Shown here in pieces: positions 1 through 11,070 of a stretch of 64,000 nucleotides of DNA. Every line of letters starts with the position of its first letter. Within the stretch, counting starts at the first letter, position 1. This DNA is from Ifrita kowaldi (lineage: Eukaryota; Chordata; Aves; Passeriformes; Cinclosomatidae). Under the pieces are notes generated by a model. That model made no database searches. It was not told where the DNA came from and saw only the letters and a program-made list of their open reading frames with translations. Where the stretch lies: positions 1 to 64,000 of the forward strand of contig VZRS01010750.1 in assembly GCA_013398055.1 (NCBI GenBank), given 5' to 3'. The position numbers and the translations under genes were made by a program.

Positions 1-17
1 TCCCTCCCTCCCTCCCT
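1..17. repeat. (TCCC)n microsatellite, cut by window edge
   Basis: Four tandem TCCC units open the window, and the array probably continues to the left. It runs into a pyrimidine-rich tract that ends in CACAG at about 41, so it resembles a splice acceptor, but no donor or open frame follows. Confidence 0.8.
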
Positions 18-3000
18 TTCTCTGTCTTCCTCTTCTCACAGAAGCTTTCATTTTTCATGTTATTATTGCTGTGCCACTTATCCTACATTTTTTTAAATTT
101 ACCTTAGCTTTTAACTGTAAGATTTCTGTGAGTCATATTTGTCAGTTCTTTACAATTCTGCATATCAGGCACTCTCTGATGTGTTCATTCTTGTTGGTAT
201 CAAAGCCACAAGGCTCTCTGTATTCATTTTGAGTCTATCTAAAAACTTAAATCACATCAGAATGTGCTTATCAAACATGTTAAGGGCAATATCTTAGCAT
301 CGCCCTCCTTTAAAAAGACAAATGATTTATAAATAATTTCCGCTTGACTTCACATTGGATAAATTGATGTGCTAACGTGTACATCACCACTCTTCATGCT
401 AAAGTGTATTTCATCACTCCTTGTGCTAAGTTTTCTGTACTATTAATTTCACACATGCCATTTGATTACATTCATGTCTGGAAATACAGAGAGCATTGCA
501 TTTTGTTCAATAATAAATTTTTGATAGGATGTCATAAAACAGTACAAAAAAGGGGAAAGAGCCACTCTGTTTCACAGGTGTAACTTTTAGAGGCCAGTGG
601 CTATGATGGGGACAACGTTCAGTGTGCCATGGCAGTATTTCTTAAAAAATCTATCATGTGGTTTACATCTCTTCCTACGATAATATTCATACTTCTGGCC
701 TTGTGAATTAGGAAGTTAAACTTGCTTCATTGTATTTGCAAGTGCTTCTCCATATTACCAAGCACTTATATTTCCTATGAGAATCAGAGTAACAGAGAAT
801 ACAAGATTTGGGGGAATAAAAAAAGTGTCTCTTGTCAGTCATCAAAGTCATACTTGTGTTTTAATCAGAAGTATAAAATCTGCTCCAGTTTATATGCCAA
901 CATATTGGTTAGAGACTGTACTACATTCTCAGTGTCAAGGTCATAGGGATGTTAGAATAAACCTACGTGCCAAAAACCTTTATTCCCTATGTCAGCCAGG
1001 AATACTCAGGAGTGACCCCACTGCTCTCACAGACATGTCTTTTCAACACACACTCTAGTGTGAATCCACTCAGAGTAGGTGGGGCTTTTCAGCTGTGCAG
1101 TCCACAGTCAGATGGGATGGAGCTCAGTGCCATTGCTACCACTGCTGGTCAGGAGATCCTGCTCCTTTATAGGATTTACACCTTTATAGAGGCTCAAAAA
1201 GACCATTGCTACCCCTGCTCTGCCCTGGTGGTAGTCTTAGCTTTGTGGGCCCTCACTCCACCAATTTTGATAAGGCCAAAATGGTGCCCTCAGTCCATCC
1301 AACAGTAGTCTTGGTTCCATTATGAGAGCCAGACTTCAGCATCCCAGCAAAGCCAGCTTGTCATAGCAAGATTTACACCACACAGAGCACTCACCATGCA
1401 GCAGCACCTGCAGTCACACAGAAATAGGCTGCTGATAGCTACATAGGATCCGTTGTGCATGTTGAAGTATGACCCAATTACAAAAAAAAAAAAAGAAAAA
1501 AAATTTAGAGAGAAAGCAACAGTAAATGTATGAACAAAAATAACAAAAAGACAAGGAACAATGTCCAGAGTGGGTCTTCTGGTTCTTCCCAGTAGAGGGA
1601 GTTGGGAGTTCCCTTCATTTCTCTCCATCGTTTCCTCTACTCATGTTGTGTAAGTGTGGAACTTAAAATTACAACAAGAGAGAAGAAAAACTCTGTCACC
1701 TCTTTTATTCCTGTACGTATTTTCTTCCTACACAGGATGGGTCATTCTTCCAGACTAACTCAATGTCTTTCTTGGAAAACTGGTTTCACTATTTGGATAT
1801 CATTATGCAACACTATAGGATGGTTATCTGTAGCAAAAATAACAGAGATCATTTCAAAGGTTACTCACACTATCAAATATACTATTTTGAGTAGCATGCT
1901 TTTTGCAACCACTCAGCAGAATCGGCATAGTTTCTTTAAAAAGGAATCAAGAATAGATCTGGTTTTGTGGCAACTGTAGTTCTTGGTAAAGAACAAAATG
2001 AGGGGAAATGATTCACAGACTTTCAGGTAAGAACAAAGTGTTTATAATGGTACCGTGTCATAAAGTGCATGATCACGGTATTTAACACTACAAATATTTT
2101 CTCAGATTCTCTAGTGGTTATCATAGTTCTCTGCTCTTACCTAATGGTTTTCACCAGTGTTCTTCATATTAAATAAAAAGATCCAAGTGAGAAAACAGCA
2201 GCACAATGAGAGCAAGAGCCACAACACCCAGAGGTCACCGGCACGGGATCAGCCTCGGACCAGTGCAGTGCTCTCAGCCCCAGGCAGCATAGCTGGCCTC
2301 CCACCCCATCCCCACCCAACAAATGCAGTCTAATGATAGCTCCCAAGGAAGAATCATGGAGGAGGAATCCCGTTCTTCTCTCAGTGACAGACTTTAATAG
2401 TCACAAGCTACCAGCTCTTCTTCCCAATGAAAGAAGATCTCAGCAAAGTTACATACCTTCTGTAACACCCAGTAAACCAAAACCTACTCTGCGACATGTG
2501 TGCAAGTTCATCATTATAAGGAAAGGGCATCAACAAGAGCCATAAACCCAAAGGGATCACTAGCAGCTATGTGGAAGCACACTTTCCTTCAGATTGAGCC
2601 TGTCCTGCTGTAAAATGATCAACATTGGGAAGCCTCTCCAAACCTCTTCATAAGCTTAGGAACTGCAACATCACAGAAATTAAAACAGTCTCATGCACTA
2701 GGCAGAAATGGTTTCTTTCCACGGTATTAATCAGTCAGCCTTAAAGAATTTTAAAATGAACGTATTATTAATTTGGGCTGTGGTAAATTTTAGAGTAATG
2801 CTAATTGCTTAATATTAAAAGCCAAGGAAAGTACAGTGGTTCACATTGCTAGGCTTGGGTTTTTTTTTCACCAAGAAAAAATACTATGACATCTTTATCA
2901 ACCCCCTTTTGAAGTTTTTATTAACCTAGGACACAAAGGTCCATCATAAGAGTGCTCTGTAGCTGCTAGAAAAAAAGCATATTGAATGTGGTCTGACACA

Positions 3001-3400
3001 AATACTGAAGCCTGTTACCATTAGAAGCCCCAGCTCCTCAGGCTCATAAAGGGAAAGAAAGCAGTATTCCTTAGAAGGGTATTATCCCAACCTGTGCCTG
3101 GGCTCCACTATACACATACAACATGGCAGCACAGCATCCTACTACTTTTTAGATTTCTCCCTTGGTATGTTGCTCTCACCACACTACACAAGCACAGAAG
3201 GATAGTCTGGGCCTGACATGCTAAATGGTAAGTACCTTTCTACTTTCCCAGATTAGCTTCTCCTGCTACCTTTGATGAGATTTAAGTTGGTCTCGGACTA
3301 TTGATGGCCTGCCCTTAATTTCTCCTGATTAATTTTTTTTTGCCTATTACACAGTTAATATAGTACAAACACCAAAAAAAAGTTTGCCAAACCACATTCC
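18..3400. other. A+T-rich non-coding DNA, no gene recognised
   Basis: Several overlapping ORFs of 60-125 codons occur on both strands (for example 967-1308 plus, 1320-1628 minus, 1602-1979 plus). None has a recognisable domain or a consistent coding pattern. A G+C-richer block at about 1070-1470 is followed directly by an A-rich tail at 1482-1503. That arrangement could be a retrocopy, but I cannot name a parent gene. A CAG|GTAAGA donor-like site sits at 2026/2027 without a convincing partner. Confidence 0.5.
1482..1503 (+). repeat. A-rich tract (possible retrocopy tail)
   Basis: Thirteen A, one G and eight A follow a G+C-richer block of about 400 bp. It could be a simple repeat or the poly-A tail of an old retroposed sequence. 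No target-site duplication was identified. Confidence 0.5.
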
Positions 3401-4128
3401 ATACAACTCCTATGTGTTGCTCTGGTCAGGGTCTGGCAGGCTCAAAAAACAGGCAGAGCTTAACAATAAGGGATTTTTTGGCTGCTTCAGCACACGCCTG
3501 CTCTGATAGTGGTGTGATAGGTGCTTTTTGCTTCTAACATTCTCCAAGCAAGTCCAGGACAGTCTAACCTTGCCAGTTAGTGCATAACCTGTCACCCATT
3601 TTTGTGGCACCAGATTTTGTATCACTTTCAATTTGGGTTTCTCTGGCTTTTTCCTCTTGACTGCCACTGGTTTCTTGATAATGCATCTCTTTCCTTGATG
3701 CGTTTTCTTCCCTGCAGTTTCATTTCATGGCACTGTTTTGAAACAGATGCTCTGGCTACTTGCACAGTCAGTCCTGCCAGCTTCATGATTCTTCCTTGCT
3801 GTTTTTGACTGTAACCCTCAATTTACTAAGGCCTAATTGTAAGAGATAATGGGAAAAAAGACCAAGTAGGCAAAACACAAAATGTAATTTAAGACTTTCA
3901 AGCATGCATTTTCTACAGCATATTTGATTTTTCAGTAATAAGAGTTTCTGGTTCCATGCTTTTTATTCTGGATGTAATGAAAACATGTTCTTTACGTAAC
4001 TTAGTTGAAATAAAATGAGCTGTCTAGTAAGACAGAACCTCTGTGAAAGGAATTGGAAAATAATCTTTTGTTCCTCATCTTCCCCTTGCTAGAGTGTTTT
4101 ATTTATTTCATTAGGATCATCAGGGTTG

Positions 4129-4155
4129 TTTAAAGCTACATAAAGTAGCTTTAAA
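4129..4155. repeat. Perfect 11-bp inverted repeat, 5-nt loop
   Basis: TTTAAAGCTAC at 4129-4139 is followed by ATAAA and then by its exact reverse complement at 4145-4155. This can form a short perfect hairpin or cruciform. No tail of T follows, and nothing suggests a gene here. Confidence 0.9.
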
Positions 4156-4746
4156 GGTACATAAACCTGTGTTCAAAAATACTAACAGCTTTATGTATAA
4201 AATTTATACATAATATATTAATATTACTTAAGTGAGGACTCCATAGTTAGGATCTCTGAGTACCCAGATATTGATGAGGTATCATAGTATGTCATAGGTA
4301 TCTTATTTTAGGCTTCTAGTTTTGACATATCAATATTAATGTTAGTTTTTAATTCAAATGAAAATTTCCCATAAATACCACAGAAAACCAAGAACTTATC
4401 TATGACAATTTAATATTTGAAAGTCCTTGGATTTCAGCATCTGTTGCTCACATTTTTTTACTGGAAGATGCCAGTGCTTTTGGATGTAAAATGAGATATG
4501 GATTCCTAAAAGTGTAGTGGATTAGCAAGCTTTTAGCAAAAACTGTCCGCTTCATATTTCTCATTCTGTGATTTCCCTCTGTCTTCTAAGGAGAAGAAAT
4601 TAGCTCTCTACACAACATTCAGTCAGTAATTTCCAGGAAAACAGAATGTTATGCCAGAGAACATCTTTGCTCAACAGTTTGCACGGGCCATTGGAATTTA
4701 TGGTCTTTCATGTTAAAGACTGTTCATTGAATATAAGACTATTTAT

Positions 4747-4779
4747 TGGTCATAAGGCCACTCAGTGGTCATAAGGCCA
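4747..4779. repeat. 14-bp direct repeat, 19-bp period
   Basis: TGGTCATAAGGCCA occurs exactly at 4747-4760 and again at 4766-4779, separated by CTCAG. It is consistent with a small local duplication. Confidence 0.9.
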
Positions 4780-4829
4780 TTACATACAGAGCCATGAGCA
4801 TGCTTCTGTCAATTTAATATAGAGAAGGT

Positions 4830-4960
4830 GGACTTAACTTTGATGATTAAAGATAACATTACCAAAAGTCTCAAATGAAGAGATAAACCATGCATTAATT
4901 ACCACGGAATTAGCTTTCATGACAATATTTGTGCTAATACAGAAAAAGCAGGAAAATTAG
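4830..4960. promoter_or_regulatory. Candidate conserved non-coding element
   Basis: Homeodomain-type cores are dense here: GATTAAAG, GCATTAATTACC, GGAATTAG and GTGCTAATAC fall within about 110 bp. There is no repeat similarity and no coding potential. Calling it regulatory is inference from motif density only. Confidence 0.2.
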
Positions 4961-7085
4961 AGGGAGACAGACGAATTTTTCAAGTGAGAATTCCAAAGTT
5001 TAAGGTAGGAAGAAGGCACGAATTGGTTCTATTGGTTTTAAGCTATTGAGGTCCAAATCTGAATACTGTTGGGAATGTTTGTTAAGACAAAATGGTTGAT
5101 GTGGTGAAATAAAACCAGAGATAGCACCCAAGTTCACATATTATTCAAAAATTCCTGCACAAATATAAATTTTTAAGATTATGCTGTCTGATAGGAAAAG
5201 TCCAGTGAAATAAGAAAATATATATATTTGTGAAATGTCATTTGTAACCCTCAGTACGTCAAACTCCTGTAGGTTTCATTAAGGTGGGTCAATTTTTCAG
5301 CAAGTCTGGAGAGATTTAAGACTGCAAGAGTTTCATACTATAAGGTTATGTATGTTCTAATAATTCAAGTAAGATGGATAGTTAAGGCAGGTTGGATGGT
5401 TTTGACCTCTAAGAAAGTTGTTCTTTTCTTCACTGAGTTTTGGATTTCATTCACAGCTGAAACTCATGGCAAAACTCCAGGGACCCGCTTTGTGTTTTCT
5501 TGACCTTGCGCCTGTTGGGTTAATATGTCATGTGACAGAGCAGTCTGAATGGGTTAACCTCTCAGACTCCTACATCATTTCTTGATGGTAGCCAAGTTAC
5601 AAGGAAGAGCATTACCACCCACCCGTCCCAAAGTGAGATTAGAGAAGCCCTCTTTTGGTGGCCAATGCCTTGGACAGGCCATGCTGTATTTAGGAACATT
5701 GCACAAAAAGTGACTTCAACAAATGGAAGGATCCAAGCTAAAGAGAACAAATCTGTATGCATGAATAACAAATGAAAATTTTACACAAAGACTTGGTGAG
5801 TATAACTGCAGTGTTTTGCTTAACTTTACTGTAAAACACATATTCCTGTGAGAGGAAACAGACTCAAAAGCTTCTTCATGGGTACAGACTACAGAATCCA
5901 CAGCTGTGCCTGAGCTACCCCCAAACACCACTCCCCTGCATCTCAGGTGGATTGGTTGATGGTAGGGCTACAAGCCAGACAGAAAAACTGCAAGTGAGCT
6001 TGGACGGTGGTGAATGCTTTACTATGAACAGGTCACAGTTTGTCACATTATTCATGCCACTGAGAGTCATTGCAATTTTATAACGGACTATATTTTACTT
6101 TGAAATCTTAAACAATAGAAAATGTCAGATTCAGTTATGTGTTCTCAGATTTGAGTTGTAAATGGCCTTTTATAACCACAGACACACTATTTTGATAGAG
6201 TCTGTAAAACGCACATACAATATGAAATATGAAGAGAGGAAAACATAAATGTCACACAGTTGTACTCTGCACTCTTGCTGAAATTTCAGCTTTTCACAGA
6301 ACATCTACCATCAAACATCTAAAGATTTCTTTGGAGTCTCACAAAGGGTTAAGGCAGCTTGTTTGGCATTAGATATTTGTATAATGAGCTTTTACTGAAG
6401 TAATTAAAATTTGTTTATAATTAATACAGATGAATTGGTTTCTGCACAATAATAGTTAGGAGATTAACAAAGGCCACATTTTGGCAACAGGACTACATTC
6501 TTTTCCAAGTGCTGTGGGACTTTATCCAATGAATGTCTGTCCAATCCGGCTGATTCTTCAGAGATGCCATATGGCACTGCTATGCATTACAATTTTTTTT
6601 CTAAAAGGCAGCCATATGACATAACTGATCTTCAAAACGTTGTCAGAAGGCATTACCTAGGTAGGCTGCGAGCTGCTTTCCAAAAACTTAGCAAGCACAG
6701 GGGCTATTAATTATGAGCAAAAGAAATGTGCACACACACGCTGGAAAGTTGGCATCCTTTCCTCTCTAGTCACAGCTGAGCATCTCTTAAACTGCTCAAG
6801 CTAGGAAAGTGAAGATGGATTTATCTTTTTTTAACTTTACACATCTTCTTCTAAAATTTTAATGCAGCAATTTCACAATCAACTTATCTCAGAAGTGTCA
6901 GCACATCTGACCCCCAGTGCCCATGAACATCTTATTTTACCAGCAGCATGTGTTCTTATACTAACTCCGCTGCTTCACCAGCACATTTTCTTAGATCAAG
7001 AAATTGTTGCCTTTCCACACCCTCACATATGCCCTCTCAAATCAAGATGATCCAAACCATCCTTGAAGTCAGTCATATTATTTGT

Positions 7086-7135
7086 TATATATATATATAT
7101 ATCTCTCTATATATCTCAAATATATATATATATAT
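7086..7135. repeat. (TA)n microsatellite, interrupted
   Basis: Two alternating T/A runs (7086-7102 and about 7120-7135) are separated by a CTCTCT/ATATCTC interruption. Confidence 0.9.
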
Positions 7136-10100
7136 TCACCTGTTACTTGTTATATCATTTGCCTTCCTGGAAAAGGGACTAAAGGCCCCCATGTCTTTTA
7201 TAGCGTTGTATGACTGTAGTTATGAATGACACCTAAAGACTTTGATTTTGGTCCTTCTTGCAATACATGAACTGCAGTATCACCAAGGGTGGTTCATGTT
7301 CTTTTCTGGTCTCTTTGTTATCCCAAGAGGCATAGCCATGCTCATTTTCCTCTGCAAAAGCTCTCGAGCACTTCAGCTCACACTGCTCACCCTCCTAAAA
7401 TCTACCCTGGGGACCTTTGTGGTCATTCTCAGGTCAGAAAATTTTTACAAACCTGGGAACATTCTATGGTTTGTCTGCAGTGTGACCCTCTTGTGACACC
7501 TCTTCCAGTCTGCTTTCCCATGTAGACAAGCTTTTGGCCTAAAGAGGGAATATCTTTTTGTGTAATTACTTAGGAGCTGGAATTGCATCTAGGCATCTCT
7601 TATCCATGTGTGCGGTCCCCCTCTTCTGGTCATTAAGACATTTGAGCATGGCTGCAGTTCAATTTTCTGTGTGATTTTCTGGTATTTCTCAAATATGTAG
7701 AATGATGTGTTACACTGAATTACTCTGGTAGTAGTACACACACTGTACCACTATTGTCCCTGCTGCCACATGACAGCTGCTTAGCGTGGAGATATTTTAG
7801 TGCATACACTCTGAACTCCAATTATAGATCCTACATATTTGGAATCAAATTAAATTATTGTTGTTTTTCTCTCATACTTTCATTCTCTTCAGGTATTCTG
7901 TAGCCATGTGGACTAGTATGTTATTCTTCTGGTGATCAGCAAAAAGAGGCTTCTGCAAGGATATTAAAAAGTTATAAAAGGGATTGCAGAGCTCAGGCAT
8001 GATCTTGAAAACTGGAGGCTAATGTCAAAAATCACACATAGAACTTGTTTTGAGGTGGCTTATAGTTGCACATCAGTCAGTGCAAAGGTTGGCGTAGCAC
8101 ATCTGGTGACAGAAGTATTGAGTGCTGAAACGTTCTTTTCTAACAGGTTCCTGAAGCAGTGAATGTCTCACATGAAAACAACTCGCATTGCTACAGCTAT
8201 CTGAGAGCTTGATATTTCTCACAGCTCAGTATGTAGGGAAGGAGTTTGATGCAGGTACAACAGTTTGTGACACTGATGTGAAGGATTCAGCCAGACAATG
8301 CTGAACCGAGAGGTAGGAAACCACACAGAAGGCTTTAAACAATGTTTCATGACTTGGTTTCCCAAAATGTTCAGTGGCAATTCATGAGTTATCTATGTCT
8401 CATTTTACTCTTCACACCACATTTGTGAATTCATAAATGGAAAGAGTTCCTTCTTTGCAGTCTTTGAAAGCCAGGATAATGATTGCTTGGAGAGACCAAT
8501 CATATTGATAGGAACTGCTGTAAAGTTCATTACTTTTAATTTATTGGATATTTTCTGCAATAAGAAATGAAAACTTTTTTCCCCTGGTCCATATGTGTAT
8601 TGCTCTTCACTCAACCTTTGCGGAAGATGTGTTTTCCTTAGAGATGATTTTCCTGGTCACCTCAGTGGGACACCTGAAATATCTGTAAAATAATATAACA
8701 TCCACTTAGAGTACTGGTGGAAAAAGACTGACTTTTAACCTGAATTTGCTAGCCTGAAAGAAGATGCCTGTTCAAGCCAGTTAGCACTTACAAACATGGA
8801 ATAAGGCATTTGCCAGCCTTCAGGTTGGAAGCTGGTGAAATCTCTGAGCACTACATGTTTTAATGTTTCTCTCAGAATTGCAGCACATTAAAATAATGTG
8901 CAATTGTCATAATCCATGCAACTATTAATGCTTCTTGCTTTTAGTGTGATGTGTGCATTCAAAGAGTATATGTTTGGACTTTAATTCCATGCTTGCTGAG
9001 GTCCAGGGAAAGCTGTGGGTTTAATGAAAGGGTTCGTGAAAATAAGAGCAGAGTAGGTGGGCATTTCTGCTGATCAATGAGTATTCAATAAATAACGAGT
9101 GCACACATCATTCAGAAAGTTCTGAAGTATGGGAAAAACAGAAGTGTTTTTCTGAAAAACAGAACTGTCAAAGTTAAAAACATGCCTATGTTCTCTACAC
9201 TGTGGCTGCTGGTAAAATGGGGTATCTTTTGCTAGTATTAGAATTGAGGACAATTTGCTATAACCAGAATTTTCTTTCTTGTTTTGTGATGCAGCCTCCT
9301 TACAAAAGGATTTCTTTAGGGGTGATGCAGCAAATTGTGTTTTAAAGAATGCATATGCTTCAGAGACAAAAGCCTGAAGGGGACATGCAGATGACAGGAG
9401 AGCCAGAGATGTGAGAGCCAACAGCTGCCACGTTCTCCAGACTCTGTGGTCATCCAGCCCAGCCGCTTTGCCTGGGAGAACAGCCTGCTTTGCTATGTTG
9501 TCTTGTTTGCTCCTTGTTCTGCTCCATGAGCCCTGCTTCAGTGTTTTTCTGAATCAGGTTACATCATGACTTTTAAACAGGGAGTTGTTATAACACAAGA
9601 AAAAAATATTGACTGTAACAGCTGTTTCGTAAGTGTTAAAAGTTTACCATGAAAGCATGAATTAAGGCAGATTTATGAATATGTTATTTTTAACATTTCT
9701 TTGGGATAAAAACATATTTAGAATATGTGCAGCAAAACCCCTTATATAAAGTAGTTATTTGACACGTAGAAGACACACTCTCCAAAGTTTAAGAACTTGT
9801 TATTTTTCATAATACAAAAAGCAATTAGAATATATTATGAACTAATGTCAAACGATATCCTTGAGCTGAAGAGATGCGGATTTATAGAACTTTTAAATAT
9901 GTCTTGAACTGATAAACTTTCCATTTATTTATACAATTGAAAGATATTTAAAACAACCAAGCCAAATCGTTCTTTACTTCAATTTTTTTAATATTTTTTT
10001 TTCCTGGTGCCAGGTTTCATCTTGGAGGGAACTTTTCTAGCTGATTTAAAACACCGTAAATGAGGATTTATAATGGAAATCTCTACCCTTGCTGTAACAG

Positions 10101-10350
10101 CATTAGCAGGTACCAGCCTCTAACAAAAGTCCATAGTCTGCCATGATGTACTGAAAGTGATGTGAATAGAATGCCATTATTTGAAGTGAGAGGAAATGAA
10201 ATTCAATTCATCCACCTTAATAGAATAGTCTTATATTTAAGAGATAATGTCAGCAGAATAGAATATTGTCACAGGAAAATTAACTGCTGCTGCTGCTACA
10301 TGAACAATCTAGCAAAGCTGAGGTACTTAAAATAAATATGGGGCTAAGCT
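7136..10350. other. A+T-rich non-coding DNA
   Basis: No recognisable gene. The ORFs at 7242-7496 (plus), 7289-7525 (plus) and 9074-9421 (minus) have no family signature and are low-complexity or hydrophobic by composition. No RNA gene or repeat was identified. Confidence 0.5.
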
Positions 10351-11070
10351 GATGGTTACTTTTGAAATAGGAAATCCTGATCCTGTGACAATGTTCTGCT
10401 ATACAGACATCTTGTTTATCCTGAAGTACAGCAGAACCACAGGATCAGGGATGCTTCTTTCCTTCAGGGGCAAGCTTGTAAGGTTTCCCTCCAGCCCTCC
10501 CACTCCAGCTGTTTGCTCTCTCTCCAGCTGCAATGTGATCTCCTTTCTTGGCAGCCATTTGGTGGAGATCAGTGCATTGATCTGTGTTAAAAAATGCCTC
10601 CATCCTAAATATGGGGGGGGGCGGTTTAAAAATAGTTTTGTGTTGCAAATCTCCAGGTCTGCCTTCTTCCCAAAACGCTGTCTTAGCACAACAGCCAAGG
10701 TAGCCCACTGTGGGATGGGGAAATGGGTCCAGCAGGGACACAAGAGCCTTCAGCCATTAGCATTGCCTCCAAAGTCAGCAGTGATGAAGTGACAGCCCCA
10801 CTGACAGATGCAGACAGGATCACCCCACCTGGCAGTGTCTGTGGTGGCAATAACGCTTTCTTCAGTTGCTGACCTCTTGTTTCTGTTTGCACACACGAGT
10901 ACTCTGAAAGGCAGTGCTGGAAGAAGTCCAAGGTGTGTTCCCTCATCTCTTCTTCGTGTAAGAATCGAGCACTGAAGCCAGGTGCAAAACTTTTCAGCCA
11001 GGTGTTGAATTCTGTCTTGGGACATTTAATCATAGTCTGAACAGCACTGGGATCTGGAGGCATATAAGCA
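10350..11070. other. Tract with overlapping ORFs on both strands, function unknown
   Basis: Open frames of 91-146 codons overlap on both strands (10352-10792 plus; 10399-10743, 10683-11063 and 10750-11025 minus). None shows a known domain. Two minus-strand frames are open over the same 10750-11025 stretch, which argues against ordinary coding sequence. The tract is somewhat more G+C-rich than its surroundings. A run of nine G lies at 10613-10621 and a strong hairpin at 10374-10452. A decayed retrocopy is possible. Confidence 0.35.
10374..10452. repeat. Imperfect hairpin, miRNA-precursor-like size
   Basis: The left arm CCTGATCCTGTG (10376-10387) pairs exactly with CACAGGATCAGG (10438-10449). 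After a 5-nt bulge (ACAAT), GTTCTGCT (10393-10400) pairs with AGCAGAAC (10430-10437). One mismatch and three further pairs follow before a loop of about 21 nt. The total is about 23 pairs in roughly 75-79 nt. The size and shape fit a pre-miRNA or a small palindromic transposon relic. I do not recognise it as a named microRNA. Strand is undetermined. Confidence 0.6.

Larger units (their letters stand above)
3400..7085. other. A+T-rich non-coding DNA
   Basis: No credible gene. A minus-strand ORF at 3410-3667 (85 codons) begins with a Lys/Arg/Pro-rich stretch but matches nothing I recognise. The stretch contains a perfect palindrome (4129-4155), a spaced 14-bp direct repeat (4747-4779) and a homeodomain-motif-rich segment at about 4830-4960. 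The rest looks single-copy. Confidence 0.5.

Noticed and set aside
1..60. Pyrimidine tract ending CTCACAG at 41 as an exon start
   Set aside because: The tract is largely the TCCC microsatellite, and no donor or open frame follows.
3410..3667. Lys/Arg-rich 85-codon minus-strand ORF considered as a retrocopy of a nuclear or ribosomal protein
   Set aside because: No specific family could be recognised and there is no poly-A tail or clear frame-shifted continuation. Basic composition alone is not evidence.
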